From Gibbula magus (lineage: Eukaryota > Mollusca > Gastropoda > Trochida > Trochidae): DNA of 64,000 bases. Shown here in pieces: positions 46,587 to 58,528 of the stretch (the first letter of the stretch is position 1; the number at the start of each line of letters is the position of its first letter). A program made the position numbers and the translations under genes. The DNA lies in contig OW388292.1 of NCBI GenBank assembly GCA_936450465.1, positions 28,098,368 through 28,162,367 on the forward strand. Reading direction: 5' to 3'. The notes beneath the pieces are model-generated. The model was given only the letters and a program-made list of their open reading frames with translations. It was not told where the DNA came from and made no database searches.

Positions 46587-46924
46587 ATGGCTCGTCATGA
46601 GATTGTTGACATTTTACCCGATTTCGAACAGGACTATCGTCATGCTGCCATACATAATATCGACCCTATTGACTTCATGAACGATGACGAACCGTTGGAT
46701 TCTCTGTTTTTTCACCGGGTGGATTCGGATCAAATTGTTTACGAACCTCGTCGAAGACGAGCCAAGTTGATAGATAAATATCTAATGGGGGATCTCCTTG
46801 GTGAAGGGTCATATGGGAAAGTAAAAGAAGTTCTTGACACACATACATTGTGCAGGAGAGCAGTGAAAATCCTGAAGAAAAAGAAATTAAGAAAAATTCC
46901 AAACGGGGAACAAAATGTTCAAAG
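46587..46924 (+). CDS. STK11: STK11 exon 1
   Basis: N-terminal region and kinase N-lobe start, residues 1-112. Includes [33 protein letters not shown] and [20 protein letters not shown]. Donor gtgtgt, phase 2. Confidence 0.95.
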
Positions 46925-49514
46925 GTGTGTTGGGTATCGCTGGTTTTTACTGTCAAAATTGAAATCGATTTGAAGGAAATTAACAAAACATGAGTTAAAT
47001 GAAAAATAGTAGAAATAATGTTAGTATTGCAACAACTGCAAGCATTTAACAGTGCAATGACATTTGTCATGATCCAAAGTAGATCTAGTTCAGATAATCT
47101 AAACGTCCATTTATGTGCGATGACTACTCAGTCTCCCAACGTAGGAAGACATCTAGCATGCTGGACTAGATCCAAAGATCTATGATGAATGAGTGTAAAC
47201 AATACAGAAATTCATTTTAAATGTAGAAATTCTCAATACCAAAGTAAGTAAGTATATAAATAAATATGCTTATGAATGCAAATTTATTTATCAAATTTCA
47301 TCAACATAATTTCATACATATGTAAATGTTAAAACAAATTAGGCTATTAAACATTACATAATGATGAAAGACCTGAAATTGTCAACAGATGATTTGAATA
47401 GATGGCTAAAATTATCATTTATTTCTTTGAAATGAGTTCTCTGCTAAATGTTCATTCAACAATGAACATAGATGTTGAATAAAAGCAATCATGAAGACAA
47501 GAATATTTATGGATTATCAACTTTTTTATTTAACAATTGCGACATTTAGGTATAGATCCTTATTTTTAGAGATTTTAAAATTTTATGTTTTCATGGTTTA
47601 TGAATGTGTTTTAGCATTATATATATATAAATAAATATACATCATATTCTTTTTCAGGGAAATTATGCTGTTGCGGAGACTTCGTCATAAGAATATCATT
47701 CATTTGATAGATGTCTTGAAAAATGAAGAGAAGCAGAAAATGTAATTATTATTCTGTCGACATTTAAAATAGAATCTAATATCTATTGAGTCTTTTGAAT
47801 TTGCGACCTTGTCAGTTTCACCGTCATTATGACAAATCATGTGACAATGAATCTTTTTAACTATCTCAGGGATGAGGTGAGGGATTAGAATTTTCAGTGT
47901 TTTTTAAAGCTTGGTCGAGAAGTTTTTCAGAGAAAATTTTATGAGATTGCTTAGCAGATGTTTAATGTTATCAGCTGTTTGGGTTGGTCCTAATTTTAGT
48001 TTTATTCTTACCACGGCACCCTGAAACCATAATTCCATGCATTTCAGTTGTTTTCCAAAACCTCCATTGGCATCCATCCCGGTGTTGATGAGACCACCGT
48101 TTGACTACTTTTTTGAGTAAAAAACTAAAAAAAAAAAACTGGTTTCCAGAAACAGTTCAGTGTTTTCATACCTCTGCATTCTAATTCCTGGCTCTTATCA
48201 CCCGTTGGTGATTTAGACAATAATATAATAAGTAATATTTATATGACTTTTTCTACTTTCTAATGTCTTGTGAATTATCTTAATATATGAATTACTGTCA
48301 TTTTACCAGTAAAATGTGTTTTTATTGTGATGCCCATGACATTAAATCTAAATGAAATTCAAGCAAAATACTTAGTTGGACAACACTTATTTCAATATAT
48401 AAATGCAGGTACTACTATATTTCCTTTTCAAAAAGTACTTTCTCTCTTTTGTTTGTTTACACTGTTCAGTGTTGTTTACATTTGTTGACTTGATCTAGAT
48501 ATAGATTGTAAAAACACTTTTACCAATTAGTGTGATATCTATGCTTATATGTGGTTGAAAAAATAAATGTGAAAACTTATGAGTGTATCATTAGAATTTT
48601 TTTAATGAGATTTTCTTTTTTTTTTATCAACATACAATGTCACTTTAATTGAAGTTCCAAAATGATGAAATCTGAATCTTTCGTTGTGATGATCATTTTT
48701 GATATAACAGAATTACACATGTTTTGCCAGGTATTTGGTCATGGAATATTGTGTATCGGAACTGCAGGAGATGCTGGAGAAAGCACCAGAGAAGAAGTTT
48801 CCAATTTGGCAAGCTCACAGGTATGACGTACATGTACTTATAATATAGTGAGTGAGTGGGTTTTTGTTAAACACCGCTTCGGCAGCATTGCAGCCATTAG
48901 GGGCGAGCTGCTAATATAATGAAGAAATATAAAGATTTGAAGGTAACCACAACAGTCTGTTCTTGAGATTCCAAGCAGACTCGATTTCATGTCTGTAGTA
49001 CAAAAAGTAAGTGAAATTTAGGTCATTCTGTTTCCCACAATGCCCAGGCGTAGCTCTCTCAATCAAGCTTGCATATTGGAAGCTGACCTTGTGTATTAGT
49101 CAGTTCAATTTGCTTCATAAAGGTGCATATTGAGTCTGTTCTGTTGCAGTATAGTCAGGGGCAAGGTGAAAGGTATTTCTAGGATGACCATTGGTCAGCG
49201 AGGGGAGGCCCAAGAGCTTTCAGGCTATGGGGCAATCATATTTCAAGCTGCCAATAATGCTATAAGGAAAAAACAATAGAGGTCAAATATTTTATTGATT
49301 TTCAAGAAATAAGAAGTATAATTCCTTTATTTCTTCTCTATTGCAAAGGTACTTTTACCAACTGATCGAGGGTTTAGAATACCTACATAGTCAAGGAATC
49401 ATACACAAAGATATCAAACCTGGGAATCTGCTCCTGACCTCAGATCAAACACTGAAGATCACAGATTTAGGAGTTGCAGAGGTAGGTGATACAACTCTTC
49501 TTGATAATCCTTAG

Positions 49515-49551
<37 letters not shown>

Positions 49552-52500
49552 AACATCTCTGTTTTTATTTCATGAACTCTAAAAATGCGTTCTTGTTTTG
49601 AAATAGATCTTTCATAGATCTTTCATGATATCACAACCCATATTCTTGTTACCAGTTCACTGCATATTTGATTATTAAAAAAGCTGTGCAGGGCCAGATA
49701 TTAAAATTCATTAAGACTTATAATTATACAGTAAGAGTGAAAGCTAATACCATATTCTTGCAGGTATAAGTTCATATTTTCTGGCGGCAAAAAGCCCTAC
49801 CCCATATTTTCAAGATATATGTTTGCCGGGCCCTCTGGTCTTATACCTGTGAGAATATGGTAAGAACATTTTAAATTCAATGTAAAGCTATTCTTTTCTT
49901 CAATGCTTTCTGAAACATTTCTAAGTTAGTAATAGTTACTGGTGATTTTGTTTTATTTTCAGCAACTAGATTTGTTTGCTCGAACTGACACTTGCAAGAC
50001 AAGTCAAGGATCGCCAGCATTCCAACCTCCAGAGATTGCCAATGGAGAAGATACTTTTTTAGGATTCAAAGTGGATGTGTGGTCTTCGGGCGTCACATTG
50101 TTAGTCTTACCTCCAGTAACTTATATAAATAAATCTATTTTTTTGCGATCCCCTGTTTTCACATTTGAATGATCTAGAGTTTGTTGAATAACTAATTAAT
50201 AAATTCTGTCCTGTTTGTAGTACCTTTACAGAGTGGGATTGAAGTTACAAATGCAGTTAAATCATATATATTCCTCTTGACTTTGCTGTAGAACGTTACT
50301 TATCACTGATAATGTGTGTTTCAGATACAACATAACAACAGGGGAATATCCTTTTGAAGGAGATAATATCTATAAGTTATTTGAGAATATTGGTCGAGGC
50401 CAGTATACAATACCGGCCAGTGTAGAAGAGTGCCTCAAAGATCTCCTCACAGGTAATTTGCACTGAATGACTATGCTGAAATAATACTTTACCACTTTTA
50501 CTGATAAATACTTTTTGCTGAACCATTATTAAGTTATTGGATAAGCGGAAACATAAATTAAGTACCTTAAGAAAAGTTTGGTTTATCATAATTCTTTTTT
50601 GAAACTATTAACATGTCTTGGATGTGTGTTTAAATAAGGTCATATTTTTATTTACCTTCTGACATTGGTCTAGGTGTAGGATAATATACGTATCAATATG
50701 ACGCAGGTAATTTACTTATTCATTTGTATGACGATGGCAATATACGTATTCATATGACACAAGTAATATACGTATTCATATGATGCAAACTCTGAAAACT
50801 TGCAACATGGCCCTAACTTTTGGTTTGGTCATTGGATGGCCATTGCTTCTTGACATGTTTACCACTTGTCACTAAACCATTCTATGATGTCGATAAATTT
50901 ACTTTGTTGCCTTGACCTTACCGTGAGACCCAATTTCTGGAACTTAACCTTGGTTATAACTTTTGATTGGTTGGCATACACCATTTATACTTGAGAAAAA
51001 AATCCTTTGCCATTTAATGAGGTGTTTTGACCTTGTTGTAGGACACATGTTCTGAAATAGTTGGTCATGGCTATAATTGCTGATTAATTAGTGAAAGGTC
51101 TTTGATATTGGACATGTGTATCCACTGTCACCATATCATTCAGATGATCATTCATCTAAACTCATCTTAAATAGAGATCATGATTATAAGATGTGTTCTT
51201 TTATAAATTACCGTTACATTTTAACTTTATATTTAGAGGGTTGGTTGTGCATCAATACAGCACATGGAGGAGATTCTTGTGTTCTCAGAGCACTCTTGTT
51301 TCTCATTTTCTCTTCGCGAAAGAACATTTTGAAATCGGTTGAGACCATTATCTTGAAAATATTGCCAAATACTGCTTTGGATGAATTGATTATAATTTGA
51401 TAATCCTTACTTTCCATTCACAGGAATGTTAGCTTACAAACCAACTGATCGCTTCAGCATCCCTCAGATACGACAGCACCAGTAAGTTCAATATGTTTAT
51501 CTTGTTCAGATTGTGGAAACCTACTAGCCCTAAATCACGTCTACATAAAACACAACAAACACTTACATGAACAATAGGAACCCACGATTTATTCACCCTC
51601 TGCAAAGTACATGTACATGCATACAAAAGTAAATATAATATTTACAACACTATCACAGCAAATAACGAAAGGCTGCTGGAGCCTGACACGTAAACCAGAG
51701 ATTACTCCCGTACATACATCTACAGAGGGGTACTGAATGTAAACATTAGCATAACTATCGATTTTTAGGCCTCAATTTTTCTCGAGACCCAGTGGTCGTT
51801 GTGGTAAGCTGTTGGTTCGGTCAGCTCTGGTGATAGTTGCCTTACTCTGAGGGTGTGGGTTCGAATCCCGCAAGGGTCTCAGCTGGAAAAAATACAAGAA
51901 TTTGTACAGTTGAAGGTAGTGTTATCCAAAATATAACCTTGTTATAACTCCCGTAGAGAAAAAAAATCTGGAACAGTGTTCCCTCAACGAGTGCAACAGC
52001 ACCTTCAACTGGAGGGTTTACAGTATCATTAATCCAATACATCACAGGGATATACATCTGCAATATATACTGGACAAAATAGAGATACAGTCGTACTTGT
52101 AAATTTTGAAGTTATAAATACTGATTCATTTGACCAATATTTTACAAATAAAAATTATAATATTCCTGTAAACTTATTTTGTCCAGTATACATCATTCTC
52201 ATATACATTATTTTAATATGAGCAATAATAATATATAATAATATTTATTATAATAGTTTATTGTGTTCAATGGGGACAAGTTTTCTCGGATACTGTTAAA
52301 CCTAGGTGAATGAAATTTTGGTTGTGAGTACTCATGACCATACACTTTATCGAGTTCGAAAACCAGTTCCGAAATATTATTTTTTACGGAGTTATGGCCC
52401 TTGAATCCGAAAATGAACTTTGTACCAAAAGAGCTGTGATGCTCCAATTGGGACAAGTTTTCTCGGCAACTATTACATCTAGGTGAATTAAATTTAACAT

Positions 52501-52753
52501 GTAGGTAGTCCAGATGATACTCTTCATCGAGTTCACAGTCCAGTTCCGAAATAATATTTTTTCACAGAGTTATGAAGCCCTTGAATCTGTAATTGAACTT
52601 GGTACAAAGTACCGGTGTGATGCTCTTTAGTACCCTTCACATCTATAATTCTCAATGGACGGATAGCGGATGGCGGGGGTATGTGAGCCATGCTCACTTT
52701 TTTCTTGTTTTCCAAGTAACAAGTGTAAAGTTGACCAGTATTGGAAAAACATT

Positions 52754-52841
<88 letters not shown>

Positions 52842-55800
52842 GACATCTAGACATCTAGACATCTAGACATCTAGACATATCGTAGTAATGTACAATTGCT
52901 AATTTAGGTTTAAAACCATTTATGCAGCTGCATCTATATAAATACTGTTTGACATGAAGAATGATTGCATTACCAGGATTATTATCCCCGCCACGAAGTG
53001 GAAGGGGGATATAGGTTTGGGCTCTTTCCGACCATGCTTCCGTCCGTCTATGCGTGCGTCCATCCGAGATAAAGGGGACAGCTTTTCTCAGAAACCGTCC
53101 AAGATAGGATTACCATATTTGGTGTGTTGCTTGAGGGTATAAATACCTTGATTGAGTTTGAAAATGAGAAGCGTGCAATTATTTTTTCCGGAGTTATTGC
53201 CCTTGTTCCGTAATTTTGAACTTTGTTCATGGTATCTCCAAAGTGGACAGATAGGATTACCAAATTTGGTGTGTGCCCTGATGGTAACGATACCTTGATG
53301 GAGTTTGAAAATTCGTATTCAAGAATCGTATTCAGGTATATCCAAAGGGGATAGCTTTTCTTAGAAACGGTTTAAGATCAATTCAGTTGTGTGGCTTAAA
53401 GGTATTGATACCTTGATGGAATGAAAATGAGAAGTGCAAAATTATTTCTTCTCGAATTATTCCCCTTTTAACAGTTTCTTTGGTCTGGCGGATGATGTTG
53501 ATGACTATGTCTTCTTGTTGTTCTTTCCTTTCATTCCCAATATGATAATTTTATTTGTAAATTCCAGTTGTAAACTGAGTTCAACCATAATTCTATGTCC
53601 TTCCATAATTTACGACTCGGTTCACATTCCCATAGCATATGGTTGATTGTTTCTAACTCTGTTACGCAGAACGGACACAGTGGTGAAGGTTTATTACAAT
53701 TTTATCAAGAAATTGTCTTGTTGGAAGGATATTGTGAATGATTCTATATTGCAACCATTTCAAGTCTGTGCTTCGTGAACATTTATTAGCAATAATGTTG
53801 TAAATTTTCCAATCCTATTCAGTAAAATCATTTTGTAGAATTCTTTCCCATTTTTGGTAACTTGGCAAGCGAATAAATTGTGAGTTTAAGAGTATGACAT
53901 ATAGGTTTTTACTTGCAATTGTGGTATCAATAGATTAAAACATTAATGTCGCTTGTACGAAAATTGAACATCTGTTGTTGTAGGCTGTAGCCCTTTGTAT
54001 TGGAGGTTGTTTATTTGACCAAAGTTAGAAAATGTTATCAGTGGCTTGACATAGATAATCTGAACAACATTGATTTGTCATTATCATGATGTCAGAGCTC
54101 CTGCAAAACAACTTGTGTTGGCAACAAATCGCCATATTAAATTGGGCTATGAGTCTTTCATAACATATCTCCTTCTTTAACTGAGTATAACAACAATAAA
54201 CATGGCTGTTTGTTGCACAGATGGTTCCGGAGAAAACACTGCCCGGTTGAGCCTGCTGTAGTGATACCGGTACTATCTGATGGAGACTTGCTGCGAGGGA
54301 TGACGGTGGTCCCCTACCTGGAAGATCTGCACTTCGGGACTCCTAGCGACGAGGAAGAGGAGGAAGCTGATGGGATTATACATGTCGAGGAAAATCACCA
54401 GGGTTAGCTGGACTTTTTGTAAAGTGTATTTAGGCTATATTGAGTTAAAGGAGAATATTAGAGAAAAACTTTGTTTTAACATGTTCAACAGTATTGTTTA
54501 AGACAAAGTGTGTCAAACAAATTATTAAAATGCGACATTTTATGTAGAAACGTTGAAAAAACGTTTTCGGTTCGAGTCGTTTTCTGGAAATCCCTGAGAG
54601 TTAATCAGGCTGGCAGCAGTCACGTGATATGATGTCAAAGATGCTCCCCCGCGCGCTGAGACAGTGTATTTTCTACGTTCGTAGCACTTGTTGTTATGGC
54701 TTTCTCGGATAGCGATGGCAGTGTTGATTTTCAACCATCTGACATACATAACATCCGTCCTTATCAGTATGAACCTATTGGAATCAACATTGAGTTGAAC
54801 ACCAGGAATCAAGTAAGGATGAGCTTTCAGAAGTAAACAGTGAGAGAGTTGGAAATACAGATTCGTACGTAGGGACTGGCAAACTCTAACGTTACAATTT
54901 CACAATAAGTGGATTATGCCGTACATTAAATAGTTATTGTCTACATGTAGATAACATGGGTGTCAACAACTTATATGTAGTTAATTAAAATATGTTACTA
55001 CAAATTATACTGCTTTATTCGTATATATATACTGTACCGCTGAAGTAACCAGTTGCAAAGGATAAAATGAACCATCTTGATTCTCGATTATTCAAATCAT
55101 ATTTGCTTTAAAAACGTTTTGATATTAAATATTGTTATTATTTAGATCTAACTTACAAACCACTGTTCAATCCTAATCAAGTAAGTTAGACAGTAAGATC
55201 TACACATAGCTATGTGAGAGATTTGGTAGTCGGACTAACACGATAATAAGGAACTTGCGATATTAGAAGCCTGTAATAATGTAGTATAAAGCCCTGTTTA
55301 TACGGCGAAATTTGCAGTGCACATATGCAATATTGCTTATGGTAGTAATATACGCATGTTAGTAAAAGTAAATTTACTATGCGTTCATGCGTGTTTAATT
55401 TCTGCCTAAGAAAATGGGATTCCAACTCTTTTAATATATGAATAGAGAATTTCTAAAATATGTCAATTAATATGTATTAGATGTAAACTAAATAAAAGAC
55501 ATAAATTTATATCTGTCAACATTGGTTTGACTTTGTCGCCCTAATTATAATGAAAATCGATAAGTCAGATAGATTTCGAAGTTCATCGCGTGCAAGAAGG
55601 AGATTATCCTATAAAGAGAATTTGAAAAACAATATTAAGAATTTCTAAATTCTCTAATATAGTTTCTCAACCGATGTGAAGTAAATGACGAACTGTTACT
55701 AGAATTGTTAAATACTATATGCAACCGTCGCTGACACTAGGTGAACATTTGCTTACGGTAGTAAAATATACATTTGTGCAAATGCGTCCATACGGCTAAT

Positions 55801-57749
55801 TTTGCTCATATGAGCAAATTTTCATATGTGTAATGATTTACTCAAATGCAAACGCTTGCCGTATAAACAGGGCTTACTATTAACCGAGTTGGAGGGGGGA
55901 GGGGCTTTGACTTTGAGTCACTTTCTATGTGTGCTTTCTACTATAGTTCTGCCTTGCAGACAGTAATTATTTGATCTTGAGTTGCTATAAGACAGTAACG
56001 TGTTCTCCTATTATATCACAAGTACACAAACCAAGCACCTACAAGGATTGAACACTGAAACTTATTATTTTTGCAATAATCATTTGTTATGATATTGTGA
56101 ACATATACAATCAGTGGAAATGCATTTTTAGTAAATATATTAAAAAAACAGGATCCAACATAGACGTAGGAAGGGTTCAAAAGTTGGGGCAAGATTTAGA
56201 ATTTAGTAAGTGGGGGTGGTGGGGTGTAATATAAACGACAGATATCATTTTAGCGTTGAATATTACTATAGTTTTCAAATGATTTATAACCAGGAAATAT
56301 TTTTTGTGTGTCTGAAAATGCCATTTGAGCTGCCACGTTGGCCATATTAAATTGAAATTAATCTAATACAGTTATTAACCAATGACAAATAATTATACAA
56401 CTGTGTACTAAGTTTTAAGGCCTACACATCCCCATCCTAGGCGGTACCCAGGGTTTTATATATGCTCCGTTACTCTCCGCTGGAGCATATATAAAACTCT
56501 GGGTAACCGAGGATGACACATCCTATAAGAAGGCATTATAAGTTATAAGTTATATCCTTATAAAGGACTGTTAATTACGAGTACTAAGTTACTAAGACTA
56601 ACTATCACTTATTTATAAAACTGTTTTAATATAACGGATCAAAATGCTCTGAACATAGTGAGACAGATTCCCACGGTTTTCGGTCCCTCATTCCTCTTTG
56701 ACACTATCCAAACCTTTCGCCGCGCTGCATCCGTCTTTTCACTTGAAAAATAAAAATATGTAAACTTCTGTCCAGACTTTGATGAATTACTGCACACCAA
56801 CGCTGCACAATATACCATATCAAGTCCGAAACTACCCGAATTCTACTTATTCAACCGATTCTTCATCTACTCTAATGCCTTCCCTTTCCCTGTGCTAAGG
56901 ACCCACAGCGGGTCGTAGAGCATCTCTGACGTCACAGCCTAAACCTGCCTAAGGCTACCGGCAAATATGCATACGCGCACAGGCAACAGTAGGCGCGGTT
57001 GTTATATCGCGTAATTAGTAATTAAACACGGCTTTCCATAGTATTTTCGGGGGAATATGTTTTTTAAAGTATATTTTACTATAACAGAATATAAATCTTT
57101 ACAAATATTCTCCTTTAATAATAGTTTTATGGAATTTAGGAGGCAAAAAAGCAACTTTGGTAAAGTGTAAATGAAAAGTTACCTGAAAGTTTTTATTGAC
57201 GAAATGCTTTAAACACTTAATGCCACAAGGGATCTTAAACAATGTTGTGGTTACTTGTTATTCCTATAACTTAATTGGAGAAAAACCAAATACCAAATTT
57301 AACAAGTTCTTGAAATTTTGATAGTTTGAATCCTGCCTCTTTCAGGTGCATTTTCAGTAACCTTTTATCTTGGTTATTGATTGACCAATGACTGAAGAGC
57401 AAGATGACAGGATTTGATAAATTCAATTGTCAATAATGTTGAACTTGTTGTTGGTTATTTGTTGTTTTATCACAGCCCTTCCTAAATTCTCCTACCCCTA
57501 CATTTTACTGCATATTTTGAAGAAAAATTGTGCTGTGAGTGTTGTTGTGTTAATCTGATCAGCTGATTTATGTGAAATGCTGTCAACGTTGTGGTTACTA
57601 TAATTATGAAGGCTTTTGTCTTTTCTTTTGCAGTTAACGACAAACAAGAACCTCAGAAACAAAAGGTTGAAAAATCCAAGTCAAAGCCGAAGAAGAGAAG
57701 AGGAAAGGGATCTAGTAAATTTTCATTTGCATCGTGCAAACAGTCTTGA
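46587..57749 (+). CDS. STK11: Serine/threonine kinase STK11 (LKB1), nine exons
   Basis: Nine exons join in frame to 421 residues (vertebrate LKB1 is about 433). LKB1 phosphorylates and activates AMPK and related kinases, acting with STRAD and MO25. Seen here: [20 protein letters not shown], glycine loop 72-79, ATP lysine K94 (AVK), alpha-C E114, catalytic HKD at 190-192, DLG metal motif at 210-212 in place of DFG, and SPAFQPPE at 232-239. HKD, DLG and PPE are LKB1 hallmarks. The C-terminus ends CKQS, a CaaX-like site equivalent to the farnesylated CKQQ of vertebrates. The basic PKA site just upstream in vertebrates (RRLS) is not present; the sequence is KFSFAS. All splice phases agree. Confidence 0.96.
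46925..47657. other. STK11 intron 1
   Basis: AT-rich, nothing recognised. Confidence 0.6.
47658..47741 (+). CDS. STK11: STK11 exon 2
   Basis: Residues 113-140: [20 protein letters not shown], alpha-C helix with E114. Acceptor tttcag, donor gtaatt. Confidence 0.94.
48731..48820 (+). CDS. STK11: STK11 exon 3
   Basis: Residues 141-170: [20 protein letters not shown] (hinge) then FPIWQAH. Acceptor tgccag, donor gtatga. Confidence 0.94.
48846..49260 (+). repeat. Degenerate gtgagtgagt-type SINE in STK11 intron 3
   Basis: Starts gtgagtgagtgggtttttgt followed by taaacaccgcttcggcagca, resembling the abundant molluscan repeat family that begins gagtgagtgagtttagtttt and contains acgccgc. The tail is heavily diverged and the right boundary is approximate. 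Confidence 0.6.
49349..49481 (+). CDS. STK11: STK11 exon 4 (catalytic loop)
   Basis: Residues 171-215: [29 protein letters not shown] and KITDLGVAE. Holds the catalytic aspartate D192 and magnesium aspartate D210. Donor gtaggt, phase 0. Confidence 0.95.
49521..49550. repeat. (TA)n microsatellite
   Basis: About 15 TA units in STK11 intron 4. Confidence 0.95.
49748..49862. repeat. Small foldback element in STK11 intron 4
   Basis: About 115 bp with 23-bp inverted ends taccatattcttgcaggtat(aag) and cttatacctgtgagaatatg(gta), two mismatches, plus an internal ggcaaaaagccc/gggccc region. MITE-like size. Confidence 0.75.
49963..50099 (+). CDS. STK11: STK11 exon 5 (activation segment)
   Basis: Residues 216-260: [20 protein letters not shown] and [11 protein letters not shown]. 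Acceptor tttcag, donor gttagt, phase 2. Confidence 0.95.
50325..50452 (+). CDS. STK11: STK11 exon 6
   Basis: Residues about 261-303: [20 protein letters not shown] and [20 protein letters not shown]. Acceptor tttcag, donor gtaatt, phase 1. Confidence 0.95.
50453..51423. other. STK11 intron 6
   Basis: Holds a short tandem patch near 50685-50790 (about four copies of a 35-bp unit with aatatacgtattcatatga) and otherwise nothing recognised. Confidence 0.6.
51424..51481 (+). CDS. STK11: STK11 exon 7
   Basis: Residues about 304-322: [18 protein letters not shown], the end of the kinase C-lobe with the conserved R-F-S-I-Q-I-R-Q-H block. Acceptor tcacag, donor gtaagt. Confidence 0.94.
51785..51881 (+). 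repeat. tRNA-like sequence (SINE head or tRNA pseudogene)
   Basis: Complementary ends gagaccc and gggtctc enclose a box A-like gtggtaagctgttgg and a box B ggttcgaatcc. The arm spacing and two extra bases before the 3' acceptor strand argue against a functional tRNA. Confidence 0.55.
52250..52700 (+). repeat. Tandem monomers, about 180-bp unit, in STK11 intron 7
   Basis: Two copies of caatnggggacaagttttct to gagttatggcccttgaatc, ending in a block with ggacggatagcggatggcgg. The core ggagttatngcccttg recurs in the next repeat block. Confidence 0.75.
52755..52880 (+). repeat. (CTAT)n then (AGACATCT)n microsatellite
   Basis: About 21 CTAT units followed directly by five AGACATCT units; gives a meaningless YLSI-repeat open frame. 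Confidence 0.97.
52980..53460 (+). repeat. Dispersed repeat with degenerate monomers
   Basis: Starts cccgccacgaagtggaaggg and contains three units marked ggggacagcttttct, attaccanatttggtgtgt and taccttgatggagtttgaaaa. Same broad family as 52250-52700. Confidence 0.7.
53460..53895 (-). pseudogene. L1/Tx1-like LINE ORF2 C-terminal relic
   Basis: Minus-strand frames encode [20 protein letters not shown] and, after a frameshift, [20 protein letters not shown]. The C-x2-C-x-E-E/T-I-H-x5-C pattern is the zinc-binding domain found at the end of L1/Tx1-like reverse transcriptases. A stop and a frameshift make it inactive. Lies in STK11 intron 7. Confidence 0.87.
54221..54402 (+). CDS. STK11: STK11 exon 8
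   Basis: Residues about 323-383: [17 protein letters not shown] and [20 protein letters not shown], the conserved post-kinase [10 protein letters not shown] block plus an acidic stretch. Acceptor gcacag, donor gttagc, phase 1. Confidence 0.94.
54696..54889 (+). pseudogene. Fragment of a P2X7-C-terminal-like (GNTDWC-type) gene
   Basis: An ATG frame gives [20 protein letters not shown] and then RPYQYEPIG before gtaagg. The next frame continues with [16 protein letters not shown]. In P2X7-C-terminal-like proteins of invertebrates an acidic N-terminus with a PY-(F/Y)EP motif precedes R-GNTDWC-CG-C. Here the zinc-binding cysteines are replaced and a frame change is needed, so I read it as a decayed copy. 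It is nested in STK11 intron 8. A short non-functional coincidence cannot be fully excluded. Confidence 0.5.
55289..55875. mobile_element. DNA element with 18-bp terminal inverted repeats
   Basis: Ends aagccctgtttatacggc and its exact complement bound 587 bp, with subterminal inverted variants of catatgcaaa/tgcgtccatacgg. No transposase. In STK11 intron 8. Confidence 0.82.
56433..56515. repeat. Imperfect palindrome in STK11 intron 8
   Basis: The arm catcctaggcggtacccagg + gttttatatatgctcc pairs with ggagcatatataaaactctg + ggtaaccgaggatg around a 13-base loop. Confidence 0.85.
57634..57749 (+). CDS. STK11: STK11 exon 9 (C-terminal, CaaX)
   Basis: Residues about 384-421: a lysine-rich tail ([16 protein letters not shown]) ending SFASCKQS and a stop. 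The terminal C-K-Q-S matches the farnesylated C-K-Q-Q end of vertebrate LKB1. Acceptor ttgcag. Confidence 0.93.
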
Positions 57750-57889
57750 CAATGGCTCACTGTTCAACAGACTCTCAATTCAGATAAATGGCAAGACTTT
57801 CAGTATCATGATTGTTTGTCTTATCTTGCATCAATAAGATCTTTGTTTTTTTGCTGCAAAGTAAACAAAACATTTGTGATGGTTTTCCA

Positions 57890-58528
57890 GAATGAACATG
57901 ATCTGTATAATCTTTCTGCAGGATGAACAGGATCTGTATATTCTTGCTGCAGGATGAACAGGATCTGTATATTCTTGCTGCAGGATGAACAGGATCTGTA
58001 TATTCTTTCTGCAGGATGAACAGGATCTATGTATTCTTTCTGCAGGATGAACAGGATCTGTATATACTTGCTGCAGGATGAACAGGCTCTATGTATTCTT
58101 GCTGCAGGAGGAACAGGATCTGTATGTTCTTGCTGCAGGATGAACAGGCTCTATGTATTCTTTCTGCAAGATGAACAGGATCTGTTTTTTCTTGCTGCAG
58201 GATGAACAGGCTCTATGTATTCTTTCTGCAGGTTGAACAGGATCTGTATATACTTGCTGCAGGATGAACAGGATCTATGTATTCTTGCTGCAGGATGAAC
58301 AGGCTCTATGTATTCTTGCTGCAGGAGGAACAGGCTCTATGTATTCTTGCTGCAGGATGAACAGGCTCTATGTATTGTTGCTGCAGGATGAACAGGTTCT
58401 GTATATTCTTTCTGCAGGATGAACAGGATCTGTATATTCTTGCTGCAAGATGAACAGGCTCTATGTATTGTTGCTGCAGGAGGAACAGGGTCTGTAATTC
58501 TTGCTGCAGGATGAACAGGATCTGTATT
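57890..58528 (+). repeat. 31-bp minisatellite downstream of STK11
   Basis: About 20 copies of gctgcaggatgaacaggatc + tgtatattctt. Two unit types alternate, one with gatctgtata and one with gctctatgta. It begins about 140 bp past the STK11 stop codon and may lie in the 3' UTR. Confidence 0.97.

Noticed and set aside
51785..51881. Functional tRNA gene
   Set aside because: Box B and paired ends exist, but D and anticodon arms do not fold properly and the length is about 97 nt; treated as SINE-like.
52593..52858. Open frames with YLSI repeats
   Set aside because: Translation of the CTAT microsatellite.
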